DNA of 64,000 nucleotides from JANMGV01 sp037440405. Its GTDB lineage: Bacteria > Planctomycetota > Planctomycetia > Pirellulales > Pirellulaceae. Both the position numbers and the translations under genes were made by a program. A model generated the notes under the pieces. That model ran no database searches. It saw only the letters and a program-made list of their open reading frames with translations, and was not told where the DNA came from. The stretch spans positions 1 to 64,000 of the forward strand of contig JBBIUE010000008.1 in NCBI GenBank assembly GCA_037440405.1, given 5' to 3'. Below, piece after piece: positions 1 to 8,277 of the stretch; positions within the stretch are counted from its first letter, which is position 1; every line of letters starts with the position of its first letter.

Positions 1-133
1 AATCCTCTCGCGCCCATGCGGCCCGTTGGTGCGTTTGAGATGAACATCCGCCCAAAGAAAACAACTTCGGCCGATAGCCTCGTACCGAATTGTTTGGACA
101 ATGTCGATGTTCATTTGAGGAGACAGAAACAAG

Positions 134-886
134 ATGAGATTGAGTGAACAGGTTCTTCTAATTGCCGGTGGGAGTTCGGGATTGGGGCGTGCGTGCTGTG
201 AGCATTTCTTGTCTCGCGGGTCGAAAGTGGTCATCGCCGATGTGAAAGAGCCTGGTTGGACGCCATCGGGAGACGGGATGTTTGTTCCGATGGATGTCAC
301 CAGCGAGGATGCGGTTCGCAATGCGATCGATACAACGATCAGGCACTTCGGCAAGCTATCCGGAGCGGTCATCTGTGCGGGGATACTTCACGCAGAAAAA
401 TCCGTGGGGCGGTCCGGCCCGCATTCGCTTGACGCATTCCGAAAAGTGATCGAGGTCAACTTGATCGGTTCCTTCAATGTGGTGCGGCTCGCAGCCGAAG
501 CCATGGCGATTCAAGCCCCCGATGAACGAGGAGAGCGAGGCGTAATCGTATTGACCAGTTCCGTGGCGGCATTCGATGGGCAAATTGGGCAGTGTGCTTA
601 TGCTGCTTCGAAAGGAGCGATCGCGTCACTGACACTTCCCTTAGCTCGCGAACTCGGACAGCACGGTATCCGTGTAGCGACCATCGCCCCGGGCGTCTTT
701 GAAACCCCCATGATGCAGGCCGCTCCAGAGAAAGTTCGCCATGCCCTGCTGGACGTAACCCCCTTTCCCCATCGCTTTGGTGAACCAGCAGAGTTCGCAG
801 CCTTGGTCGAGCACATCCTGAGCAATCAGATGATCAACGGCACGGTCATACGCTTGGACGCCGGAATTCGCCTCCCGTTTAAATAG
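134..886 (+). CDS. SDR family oxidoreductase, 3-hydroxyacyl-CoA dehydrogenase type-2-like
   Basis: A 250-residue classical short-chain dehydrogenase that covers the whole family length. The N-terminal cofactor motif is GGSSGLG (residues 12-18), followed by an acidic residue after the second strand (ADV), which favours NAD(H). The catalytic serine lies in LTSSVAAFDG and the YxxxK pair in YAASK. The segment from VVRLAAEAM through the CxYAASKGAI block, with the APGVFETPMM loop, resembles type-2 3-hydroxyacyl-CoA dehydrogenases (HSD17B10-like), so a role in fatty-acid or branched-chain acyl oxidation is inferred; the substrate cannot be read from the sequence. A GAGGAG Shine-Dalgarno lies 11 bases before the ATG. 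Bases 1-133 are open in one frame from the window edge, but the tail they would encode is not recognisable. Confidence 0.88.
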   Translation: MRLSEQVLLIAGGSSGLGRACCEHFLSRGSKVVIADVKEPGWTPSGDGMFVPMDVTSEDAVRNAIDTTIRHFGKLSGAVICAGILHAEKSVGRSGPHSLDAFRKVIEVNLIGSFNVVRLAAEAMAIQAPDERGERGVIVLTSSVAAFDGQIGQCAYAASKGAIASLTLPLARELGQHGIRVATIAPGVFETPMMQAAPEKVRHALLDVTPFPHRFGEPAEFAALVEHILSNQMINGTVIRLDAGIRLPFK

Positions 887-1629
887 AATCGCGCGTAGCC
901 GTTCACGCTCTTCGCGCGGGTCGCCGAAGATTTGAGCAACGGAATCGTTGTTCATCCGCTATCGGGACCGACGCAACATTGTTGTTGTCTAAAAATTTAG
1001 ACGGTGATTGCTCGTCCATTCGGGAGGTGGTTTTTTCGTGCCCCGTCATCCCGAAAAGTCTGAAGGCGAATCAACTCAAGAAAAAGCAAGAATTTTCGAT
1101 TTTTTTTTGATTATTGACTCGCTCCGAAAGCAGTCGTAGGATGCGCATAAGGTCGGTTTTCGCTGCTATCAGACTTAAAGATTTCAGAGTGTGAAAGGAG
1201 TTTGTTCAGCTGCAACCCTGCAACCGATGAGACGTCGAGAACTGCGAAAGATAAGTAAGCGAAATCTTCAGCGTTCACGAATGAAGTCAGGCTCTTCGTT
1301 TAACCGCAGGGCCAGAGCAATGTTGGCGATTGACAACTTGGCGAAACATATCCGTTCCAACCGCCAAAATTGCGGCGGCCCGCGCGTGAGTCGTGAACGG
1401 ATACGCGAAATCTTCAGTTGCACCATCTCCGCCGTATCGACTCCAAGTTTGTTCTGTCGCTGCGGATACATGCCTTCGTTGACTGCGGCCGTAAACGGCT
1501 GCATCAATGCCTAGCCAATTCGTAAATTCAAGTTCAAGGTTTAAGCAGGTTCGCTAACAACCGCGAGCAGCTTTAGTTTTGTGATTCGAACGTTCGGCAT
1601 CACTGACCTCTACTACTAGGAGCAGACTT
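887..1629 (+). other. Long non-coding leader/intergenic region before the C39 operon
   Basis: No convincing gene is present; short ORFs on both strands lack ribosome sites and recognisable motifs. The region holds a 16-base palindrome GTCTAAAAATTTAGAC at 987-1002 (7-base arms), an inverted repeat TTCGGGA/TCCCGAA at 1019-1025 and 1049-1055, and a good sigma-70-type promoter at 1114-1142. Transcription from that promoter would leave about 480 bases of leader before the ATG at 1630. An AAAGGAG sequence at 1194-1200 has no start codon at a suitable distance. Confidence 0.5.
1114..1142 (+). promoter_or_regulatory. Predicted sigma-70-type promoter
   Basis: TTGACT at 1114-1119 and TAGGAT at 1137-1142 are separated by exactly 17 bases, directly after an A/T-rich stretch with a run of nine T. 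This is the best -35/-10 pair seen upstream of the 1630-5938 gene row. The start of transcription would be near 1149. It is read by eye and untested. Confidence 0.45.
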
Positions 1630-2028
1630 ATGAAGCGATGTATCATTCATACAAGCCCCGCGCTGATGGCAGTTTTTTCAATGGCTTCTGTCGTTTTGAT
1701 CACTTGTTTGAGTGTCGGACACAGGGATGCCAGACTGACGGAAGCTTCCGATGAAGCCGCTTCGAAAATCTTTGGTGGACAGATTTCTAATTTCAGGTTC
1801 TGTAAGGTTCCGTGGTACTGTAGCTTGCCTACCAAAGCTTGCATTCAGTATACTTCAGTTCAATGTGACGTTTCTCCGGAAGTGACCAATGGGGAGATCA
1901 CAAATCCTCTCGACTGCGTACCTCATCCCAGTTTGCAATGTCAAACTGGCCTTGGCGAGAGGCGCGTTTGCGCCATTTGGAGATGGGATTGTTGGTTCGA
2001 CTATTCTGCAGGATTCTGCAAGCTTTAG
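1630..2028 (+). CDS. Small cysteine-rich secreted protein with Gly-Gly motif (possible C39 substrate)
   Basis: A 132-residue protein of no recognised family. It starts with a signal-like hydrophobic stretch (about residues 10-29, containing SMASVVLITCLSVG). An acidic-alanine segment then ends in KIFGGQ (double glycine near residues 49-50). The remainder is rich in cysteine: nine Cys after the GG, several beside aromatic residues. An AGGAG ribosome site lies 8 bases before the ATG. It is the first gene of a tight row that includes a C39-like peptidase, the family that cleaves after double glycine in peptide leaders, so a processed secreted product is a reasonable inference. The GG leader fits the classical consensus only partly (Ile at -4, but no Leu at -7 or -12). 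It could equally be an ordinary secreted disulfide-rich protein. Confidence 0.6.
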   Translation: MKRCIIHTSPALMAVFSMASVVLITCLSVGHRDARLTEASDEAASKIFGGQISNFRFCKVPWYCSLPTKACIQYTSVQCDVSPEVTNGEITNPLDCVPHPSLQCQTGLGERRVCAIWRWDCWFDYSAGFCKL

Positions 2029-2115
2029 TTTTAATTGGCAACAAAACTTAGATGTGCCTGCATCTTGTATCGAGGAAGAGTTTTAGTAGCCTCGTCCCTG
2101 TAGGAGATCGTCGTG

Positions 2116-3114
2116 ATGGAAGGGAACAGCAACAAAGCATTCCGACGTGTGTTGGTCGTTCATTGCTCATGGTTGTTGCTACCATGGTTGTGGATGGGAG
2201 TGAGTCGCGCTCAGATTCCCATCGAAGGTGATCGACAAATTCTTGACCAGATGCTCGATGCCTACCGCGAGCAGGAATCGATCATGTCGAACTTTGACGC
2301 GGTCGTCTCCGCCAAGTACTTTGAAGAGCCATTTGGCCAGATAACTGCGAAGTTTCACGTATTTGCGAGGGGAGACGAGTTCCTCATTCAGTGTTTTGAG
2401 TTGTTCCAACCAGGACTGTCAAAGACGAATGAGAAGCAAGTCGTGTTAGAAAGGTATGGGAAGGGCGAGTCGTATCGAGAGTTTTTTGATGGGTTCTCCA
2501 TGCAACTTACTCAAGGTCATAGTGGGGCGGCACTTGCGATAAGTTTTTTTACCGAAACTTATCGCGATGATGCCTTGGGTCATTTGTCTGTATTTCGGTG
2601 GCTTCGAGCTTTTGACCCTATCTCTCCTCAAGGGATCGTGAGCAAATTCGTCATCCAGCAACGGGATGAAGTCTACGCGATTCAGCGAACATATTCATCT
2701 GGTTATGGCCTGGAAGTCATCGTCGATCCCAAGATCGGTTATCGAATTCGCGAGTCGTATCCAACGGGTGGCGGACGAGGCCAAGAATTCAAGCGATCCT
2801 GGGTTTGGGAGAGGAATGCGAATGGTGATTATTATCCAAAATCAGGAGTAATTGAATCATTCGTCAACTTCGATGCCATGAAAAAAGGATTGCCGATGTC
2901 GACTCGCACCTTTGAAGTCGAGAGCTTTGAAACGGTCCATTTGTCACCGATGTCGCTGGCTCCCTCGACGCGATGGACCAAATCGGGAACTCGGATCATG
3001 ACTCCGCAGGGTGACTATTACATACGAGGAGGCCAGGAAGGGGAGCACATTCAAGCCATGTTGAAATCGCTGATGGGAATTCAATATGTTCCAAAACACC
3101 TGCGTCCGCGATAG
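2116..3114 (+). CDS. Secreted protein of unknown function
   Basis: A 332-residue protein with an N-terminal signal peptide (hydrophobic about residues 12-30, ending near SRAQIP). The body alternates short polar strands with aromatic residues, as in planctomycete envelope proteins with a LolA/LppX-like curved sheet, but no family motif is certain. A TAGGAG site at 2101-2106 serves the ATG at 2116; a GTG three bases upstream is also possible. Its last 29 bases overlap the start of the C39-like gene in another frame, which suggests translational coupling. The function is unknown; its position links it to the envelope operon. Confidence 0.6.
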   Translation: MEGNSNKAFRRVLVVHCSWLLLPWLWMGVSRAQIPIEGDRQILDQMLDAYREQESIMSNFDAVVSAKYFEEPFGQITAKFHVFARGDEFLIQCFELFQPGLSKTNEKQVVLERYGKGESYREFFDGFSMQLTQGHSGAALAISFFTETYRDDALGHLSVFRWLRAFDPISPQGIVSKFVIQQRDEVYAIQRTYSSGYGLEVIVDPKIGYRIRESYPTGGGRGQEFKRSWVWERNANGDYYPKSGVIESFVNFDAMKKGLPMSTRTFEVESFETVHLSPMSLAPSTRWTKSGTRIMTPQGDYYIRGGQEGEHIQAMLKSLMGIQYVPKHLRPR

Positions 3115-3685
3115 TCGCCGAGCGTTCCCGTCGCACCTGGCAGTGATGCTGGTGTTGCTTTTGGGTGGGATGCCATCCGCTGCTCGGGCAAAGGGCTCGG
3201 TTGAATGTGGCCTGGACTGTTTGTTCATGGCGGCTCGATTCTACAGATTCGATGTTGAACTGCGAGAGATTCGAAATGCTGCTGGTCCGGCGCAGAGCGA
3301 AGGTTATCCTCTCACACAGCTTCGCGATGTTGCGAAACAATTTGGATTGTACGCGCGCATCTACCAAGGGGAGCCATCGTCATTGATGCTCATCGGTTCC
3401 CCTTGTGTCGTGATGCTGCACTTAAAATCGAACCATTATGTGTTGATGAACGATTTTGATCTCGAAGCCAACATAGCGCACGTATTCGATCCGTCCCAAG
3501 AGAAATTTGAAATTATTCCGCTCGATGATTGGTCGGGATTCGCATTGCTGATGGCCAAGGAGGAAATCGTGATCGACACTCCAGGCAAGGCTTGGAAGTG
3601 GCGGCAAGGGATGGTTTTGGCGATTGGCATGGTCGGCATATTCCTCCTTGGAATCCTCGGAATCCGCAAGTGGAGGCAACGATGA
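3086..3685 (+). CDS. Membrane-anchored C39-like cysteine peptidase
   Basis: A 199-residue protein built as signal peptide (about residues 17-35), C39-like peptidase domain (about 36-160), and a C-terminal transmembrane helix (about 174-193) ending in basic residues. The domain starts with ECGLDCL; Cys41 is the likely nucleophile, His117 (in SNHYVL) and Asp135 (in VFDPS) complete the triad expected for peptidase C39. The usual oxyanion-hole Gln six residues before the Cys is not visible (Ala35), so activity is uncertain. It lacks the ABC transporter domains of bacteriocin exporters. Family C39 cleaves double-glycine leaders; the nearby Cys-rich protein with GG is the obvious candidate substrate. 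Its TGA overlaps the ATG of the next gene (ATGA at 3682-3685). Confidence 0.72.
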   Translation: MFQNTCVRDSRRAFPSHLAVMLVLLLGGMPSAARAKGSVECGLDCLFMAARFYRFDVELREIRNAAGPAQSEGYPLTQLRDVAKQFGLYARIYQGEPSSLMLIGSPCVVMLHLKSNHYVLMNDFDLEANIAHVFDPSQEKFEIIPLDDWSGFALLMAKEEIVIDTPGKAWKWRQGMVLAIGMVGIFLLGILGIRKWRQR

Positions 3686-4788
3686 AGGTTCGTCCATCGT
3701 TGGTAGTGCTTTGTGTCCTGGTAGTGTTCTGTACGATGCAAGTTGCTTGTATTCGAGTGAACTCAACGGATGACGCATCGAACCAAGTATCCCTTCGACA
3801 GACGAACGAATCGCTTGATGAGAATCGTGAACCTCCTTCGCCTCCCAAGACAGTTCAACGCCGGTTGTTCCAGTCCGACGTCATTGATTTGGGCAAAAGA
3901 AATGCAACGGTGGCAGGTGCCACTCCGATGAGATTGTCTCTTTGGAATCGCACCAAGGAGGCCATTCGTATCGTCAAGGTAGATCAATCCTGCGGATGCC
4001 TTAAAGTTGATTTGCCGAAAACGGAACTTCCACCGGATACATCCGGTGATGCTCTATTCACATTATCGTTAGCGCAGCCGGGAAGGCAGACGGCAACGAT
4101 TCGATTGCACTGTTCCAATGCCTCAAAGGATGAGTGGATCGAGGAGGTGCAGCTGGAATGGGAAGTTGTTACAGGTTTGACTGTTTCACCTGACATCATC
4201 ATTGTGGATGATATTCCATCGGGTGGAACCTTGGAGGCAACGTTTTCTTGGAGCTTGGATGATTCCATTACCGATCTGAAGGTGGATGCCGATCCGTTGT
4301 TGGGAAAGTTGGTCTCATACAAACTGAATGTCGATGCAGAGAACAATAAAGTTGTCGTCGAGGGAACGGTACCAGAGGACGATCGTGAGTTGGTCTTGCC
4401 AATCGCGTTTCGGTTCCGAGATTCGCTTCTAGCGATGTCAAAAGTCATCGTTCGGCCATGGAGGCCAGTTCGGTTTTCACCGAGCGAAATCTATCTTTCG
4501 TTGAATAAAGCAGGCCAACCGGTCCGGCGACGGTGTGTCGTTGCCATCGATCCATCATCAGTGGAATTGGACGAGCTGGAGTTTGAATTCCTACCCCAAG
4601 AAGCGGAGGATGGTCTTGCCGTCACGATCCATGAACAGCGCAGACGCGGTCAGGTTATCGAGTTGGAGATTGAGTTCAACCGATCAGTCGAGCTCTCAGG
4701 AGTGAAGGTCGGTCGAATTGTTGCAACCAAAAAAGGGGAGAATCTGGCTCATGTGCCGATCAGAATACGTGCGAACTCAGAAGAATAA
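3682..4788 (+). CDS. DUF1573 domain lipoprotein
   Basis: A 368-residue protein translated from an ATG that overlaps the stop of the peptidase gene. The N-terminus is a lipoprotein signal (hydrophobic residues 6-22, lipobox-like QVAC with Cys23). The DUF1573 region follows at about residues 60-145, with the typical VDQSCGCLKVD motif and an immunoglobulin-like strand pattern; two more Ig-like regions fill the rest. DUF1573 proteins are common in Planctomycetes and Bacteroidetes and act outside the cytoplasm; no activity is established. The gene belongs with the peptidase and overlaps the next gene by 38 bases. Confidence 0.8.
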   Translation: MKVRPSLVVLCVLVVFCTMQVACIRVNSTDDASNQVSLRQTNESLDENREPPSPPKTVQRRLFQSDVIDLGKRNATVAGATPMRLSLWNRTKEAIRIVKVDQSCGCLKVDLPKTELPPDTSGDALFTLSLAQPGRQTATIRLHCSNASKDEWIEEVQLEWEVVTGLTVSPDIIIVDDIPSGGTLEATFSWSLDDSITDLKVDADPLLGKLVSYKLNVDAENNKVVVEGTVPEDDRELVLPIAFRFRDSLLAMSKVIVRPWRPVRFSPSEIYLSLNKAGQPVRRRCVVAIDPSSVELDELEFEFLPQEAEDGLAVTIHEQRRRGQVIELEIEFNRSVELSGVKVGRIVATKKGENLAHVPIRIRANSEE

Positions 4789-5938
4789 ATTCGCGACACC
4801 GATATTGCGCGAAGTAAACCCTGACGCCATCAGCGATGGCCCGAGTTTTCATCGCTGGAAAACTTTGGGTCCTTCATTGCCCCAGACGGCCAGTGCCATT
4901 TCAAACCGAAAGCAGGACCGGAGTGCTTGGACCCTGGTCGAGCTTGCCGTATCACTAGCGATCATCAGCATTCTCGTTTCCATCCTTTTCATTGGCATTT
5001 CAAGCTCGCGGGAGATGAGTCGCAAATTGGAATGTAGTAATCGCTTGCGTCAATTGGGACTAGGGATTCAAATGCACATCAATGCGACGAGTTATCTACC
5101 CGATGGCACGACCATGGAATCGTTTGAGAAAATAAACATTCCGTTTGAGTATGCGATGGGTCCCATCGTTCAAGCTCTGCGATACAGTTCTGGATTTGAA
5201 AGGGCATTCTATCGAACGATGACCGTTGACTATTTTTCCGATCCAGGATCGCATCAAGGTCTTTACAATCAAAAGCCACCGTACCTGCTTCAATGCCCAT
5301 CGAATTCGTCTGAAATTGGAACAACCTATCGAGCAAATATCGGGCCTCAAGAGACAGCACAGTACATTCCGAGACCAGGTTGGTATCTGCCGGAAGATTA
5401 TCCAGGTCCGTTCGGGCTACGAGTTCGAACAAAGGCTTCTGAGGTGATTCGCGGATTGAGTCACACTGCCGGATTCTCTGAAACGGTTCCGGGAGTTTCT
5501 AGATATCGAGCCTACAATATCCGTTTTAGCCACCGCGAATTTCGGCCCAATCACACGGGGCGAGCTCAGGTCTGGGATGAACGATGTCTCGAAGCAAGTT
5601 CCCGCAAGCCCTCGGCGAGGTACCTGGGAATGCACGGCCCACCTATCGCGGAGAAAATCTTTGACACCTACTACACGCATCGCAAGGGCCCTAACGGTAC
5701 TTTTCCGTTATGTTACGCTGCTGGGGAGTACTTGGATCAGAGCGGTGACACAGGGATCACGGCGACTAGCTACCATTCCGGCGGCGTCAATGTCTGTATG
5801 CTCGACGGCAGTATCCATTTCTACGGTGAATCGGTCGATCTCAAGCTCTGGAAGCAAATATCGATGCTTCGCCCCATGTCGCCAAACCTCGAAAGCCCCG
5901 CTCCCATACGGGTTGCCCCAACTTTTGCCGCGCGTTAA
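4751..5938 (+). CDS. DUF1559 pilin-like protein (type IV pilin N-terminus)
   Basis: A 395-residue protein of the planctomycete DUF1559 family. The class III signal region has WTLVELAVSLAIISILVSIL, a pseudopilin helix with the conserved Glu at position +5; unusually it is preceded by about 60 residues rather than the usual 5-25. The C-terminal H-x-G-G-V-N-x-x-x-x-D-G-S-I motif (SYHSGGVNVCMLDGSI) is the family hallmark. A GGGGAG site lies before the ATG at 4751; an ATG at 4718 is an alternative. It is the last gene of the operon, which suggests that the C39/DUF1573 proteins act with a pseudopilin-type surface structure. Confidence 0.85.
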   Translation: MCRSEYVRTQKNKFATPILREVNPDAISDGPSFHRWKTLGPSLPQTASAISNRKQDRSAWTLVELAVSLAIISILVSILFIGISSSREMSRKLECSNRLRQLGLGIQMHINATSYLPDGTTMESFEKINIPFEYAMGPIVQALRYSSGFERAFYRTMTVDYFSDPGSHQGLYNQKPPYLLQCPSNSSEIGTTYRANIGPQETAQYIPRPGWYLPEDYPGPFGLRVRTKASEVIRGLSHTAGFSETVPGVSRYRAYNIRFSHREFRPNHTGRAQVWDERCLEASSRKPSARYLGMHGPPIAEKIFDTYYTHRKGPNGTFPLCYAAGEYLDQSGDTGITATSYHSGGVNVCMLDGSIHFYGESVDLKLWKQISMLRPMSPNLESPAPIRVAPTFAAR

Positions 5939-6605
5939 GCGAGCCAGTTTTAGCCGCTCTTGTTCTGCACCGACCGACTATGCCTTCGCGTTGGGATGAT
6001 GCGATAGTTGGCTTGCAAAGTTCGACAAGGAAGGAACCTTGCTGCAGGTGCGTAATCGCTCACGGGCCGAAATGACAAGCATTCAAAAAATGATGCAAAA
6101 GCGAAAGCATTGTGTTCCCTGGGGCGGTCTGAAAAAGTTTTTTCGGTGGATACGAAACTACTTTCATGCGATTGGGTCTGTTTGCGGTTTGTGTCTATTC
6201 AAACCGCTAAGAGCCACGATTCTTCCGGGCGCGCCGGTTCGCGGGCGGTTACGCAGCTACGAGAGAATTCTCGAAGGGAGCGGTTCCTTCGTATGCTTGT
6301 GACGAGCGGCAGACCAATCTCCAAGAAGTGAGACTCCTAATGCCAACAACTCGCTCACGCTACGGGCATTGGAATGACGGTTTCGGGATGGAGACGGAGG
6401 TAATGAACAATTCAATTCACCGCACGGATCACATAATTCCTGAGCCACGATTGCTGCGAATGGAAGGAGCGTTTCGCGTTGATGACGGGTTTGCCAAGCC
6501 AACGGATACCACATGGCAAGAACTAATTGTTTTGCGCAATCGACAACTATCGCAAGCAAACCTCGCGCTTGCGTTGAGTCCGAGCCATGCCCAGGACGAA
6601 CAACA
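5939..6605. other. Intergenic region without a supported gene
   Basis: About 670 bases between the pilin-like gene and the convergent YdcF gene. Short ORFs occur on both strands (the longest on the plus strand overlaps the YdcF gene), but none has a ribosome site, a signal sequence or a recognisable motif. A G/C-rich stretch lies near 6229-6250. No terminator with a T run was found. Confidence 0.5.
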
Positions 6606-7493
6606 CTATCGCTTCAAAAGCATTCCGAGCCATTCTTTGATGGCGATTTCCGTCCCCGCCAAGCTTTCGGCACTAGGGATGAGCATGGTGGGATTGAACT
6701 CCCTCGGGCGCGTTCGCACGTCGGCCGGAAGCGGGATGAGGGGAACGCCAGCTCGATTGGCGAGCCGCATCACTCGGGGCAAATGGAATGCGCTGCTGAT
6801 CACACCGACACGACGATTTTGCCATAAGTCCGTGGCCGCTTTGATGGCCTCGATTTCTTGAAATGTGTTTTGCCCAGGAAGCTCGATGATGGACTCCTGC
6901 GGAATGCCCAGCTCAAGCCAAATGGCCTTCGTATTTTCGGAAGGATCGAGTTGTTGCGCGTGTGGGCCGGGCATGGAATCACCGGTCGTCACGAGAAGTT
7001 TCGCCTGACCTGATTTGAAGAGTCGCGCAGCCAGCATGGCGCGGTCACCTGCCGTGCTCAATTGGCTTCGGCCAAAACGATCCGAAGTCACGCCGCCCCC
7101 CAAGACGATCAACACATCGAGTGGCGGCTCGGATTCGATCGATGGCGGAGGATACTGGGTCTCCAGATAGGACATCAAATAGCTAGAAACCATCGGGTTA
7201 CCCGCCGTGTACAAAATGCCAAACAACAGCGACGAGGCAAAAAACAATCGCCACAAACCCCGAAAGAAACCCGAAAGAACGGCATAGAGCAGGAGCAGCG
7301 AAAGCAACCCCATCGGCATGACCATCTGCGTCGCAACTTTTTCGGCCCAACCTCTTCCGTAAAAGTACCAGGTCGCACCAATCGTTCCGATGGCAATCAG
7401 TAGCACAGCTATGAAGGCTGCCCAACTGATCGGTTTGTAAGAGGGACGCGATGAAGGTGAAGAAATGGGTCGTTGAATGTTGCGGTCGCTCAT
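6606..7493 (-). CDS. YdcF/ElyC family (DUF218) membrane protein
   Basis: A 295-residue protein with about four transmembrane helices in residues 20-115 and a DUF218 domain from about residue 125 to the end. The domain shows the family pattern: VLIVLGGG at the first strand, a TAGDRAMLAARL helix, LLVTTGDSM, an ENTFQEIEAI segment and the SSAFHLPRVMRLA motif. Members such as ElyC and SanA act in envelope maintenance and peptidoglycan or lipid-carrier metabolism in E. coli. The start codon overlaps the stop of the lipoprotein gene upstream (ATGA at 7490-7493), so the two are co-translated; the pairing with a polysaccharide-export-like lipoprotein suggests a cell-envelope role. Confidence 0.85.
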   Translation of the reverse strand: MSDRNIQRPISSPSSRPSYKPISWAAFIAVLLIAIGTIGATWYFYGRGWAEKVATQMVMPMGLLSLLLLYAVLSGFFRGLWRLFFASSLLFGILYTAGNPMVSSYLMSYLETQYPPPSIESEPPLDVLIVLGGGVTSDRFGRSQLSTAGDRAMLAARLFKSGQAKLLVTTGDSMPGPHAQQLDPSENTKAIWLELGIPQESIIELPGQNTFQEIEAIKAATDLWQNRRVGVISSAFHLPRVMRLANRAGVPLIPLPADVRTRPREFNPTMLIPSAESLAGTEIAIKEWLGMLLKR

Positions 7494-8014
7494 CTCTTGG
7501 CAGCTCTACTGATGGGCATGACGGAGCTCATCATTCGGTCGAGGGCCGATTCTCGATTTTTCGAAACGATCACTTTGTCGCCAGGACGCAATGAATAGTT
7601 TTGGCCGTGAGCAACGCTTCCTGATCGTTGATCCATGTCAACTTCCATGCGAACGGGCGGTCGATTCGGTCCCGTCGGCCTCAGGATGACCACATCGATT
7701 CGACCTAGACGCTGTGGCAATTTGGCCTCCTGCAAAATGTCATCAATGAACATTGGCTTGTCGACCGGCATAGGAATGCGCTCGAGGTGTTGCTTCTTAT
7801 TGATCACTTCCAAATAAACATAAGGCTGATCTCCGGCGGTCGGCATGGCCTGTTCGAAGCCGTTGCTGCCCAAGGTGTAACCGAGGGCCTTGGCGGCTTC
7901 GGTGTTGAACGCAGATTCCTTGGCATCGCGGGTCGCGAAAAGGGAGCAGCCAGATGCATGAATAACGAGTGCCGACACCAAAATGAATAACAAGGAGTTG
8001 CGTTTTGAGTTCAT
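7490..8014 (-). CDS. Lipoprotein with SLBB-like region (polysaccharide-export type)
   Basis: A 174-residue protein. The ATG at 8014 gives a compact lipoprotein signal (hydrophobic segment then HASGC); an in-frame ATG at 8026 is possible. Residues about 60-165 match the end of an SLBB/Wza-like module: a strand-rich region, DDILQEAKLP, VVILRPTG, and the closing LRPGDKVIVSKN, which is typical of polysaccharide export proteins. It is much shorter than full Wza (about 380 residues) and lacks the poly-export domain. It overlaps the YdcF gene by four bases and is transcribed away from pyrB, sharing a 260-base divergent spacer. Confidence 0.65.
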   Translation of the reverse strand: MNSKRNSLLFILVSALVIHASGCSLFATRDAKESAFNTEAAKALGYTLGSNGFEQAMPTAGDQPYVYLEVINKKQHLERIPMPVDKPMFIDDILQEAKLPQRLGRIDVVILRPTGPNRPPVRMEVDMDQRSGSVAHGQNYSLRPGDKVIVSKNRESALDRMMSSVMPISRAAKR

Positions 8015-8277
8015 TTTCTTCCACATTGGGAAAGACGGAGAAGTGCGAGTTAGCGATCCTCATTCCCACCGCTGAAACGGCCAACGGTGAAAGCCCGATG
8101 GTCTCGCGCAGCACGGAACTTTGTCGATTATCGGATCACTGCGGGTTGGGACTAAACAGAAAACTCTGCTCAACCGGCAAAATTTCCCTGAATTGCCTGG
8201 ACTGACGGCGGGAGTCCTCCCCACGTTTTTTGGAGTCGCTACAATTCCTCCCGAAATGGAAGCCATTGGAGAGACGA

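Noticed and set aside
1191..1514. Overlapping ORFs on both strands in the operon leader
   Set aside because: No signal, no motif, no start with a suitable ribosome site; the plus-strand ORF is rich in Arg and Ser as in non-coding frames.
6328..6861. 177-residue plus-strand ORF
   Set aside because: Over 250 bases lie antisense to the YdcF gene, which has clear family motifs; the ORF has no ribosome site or motif.
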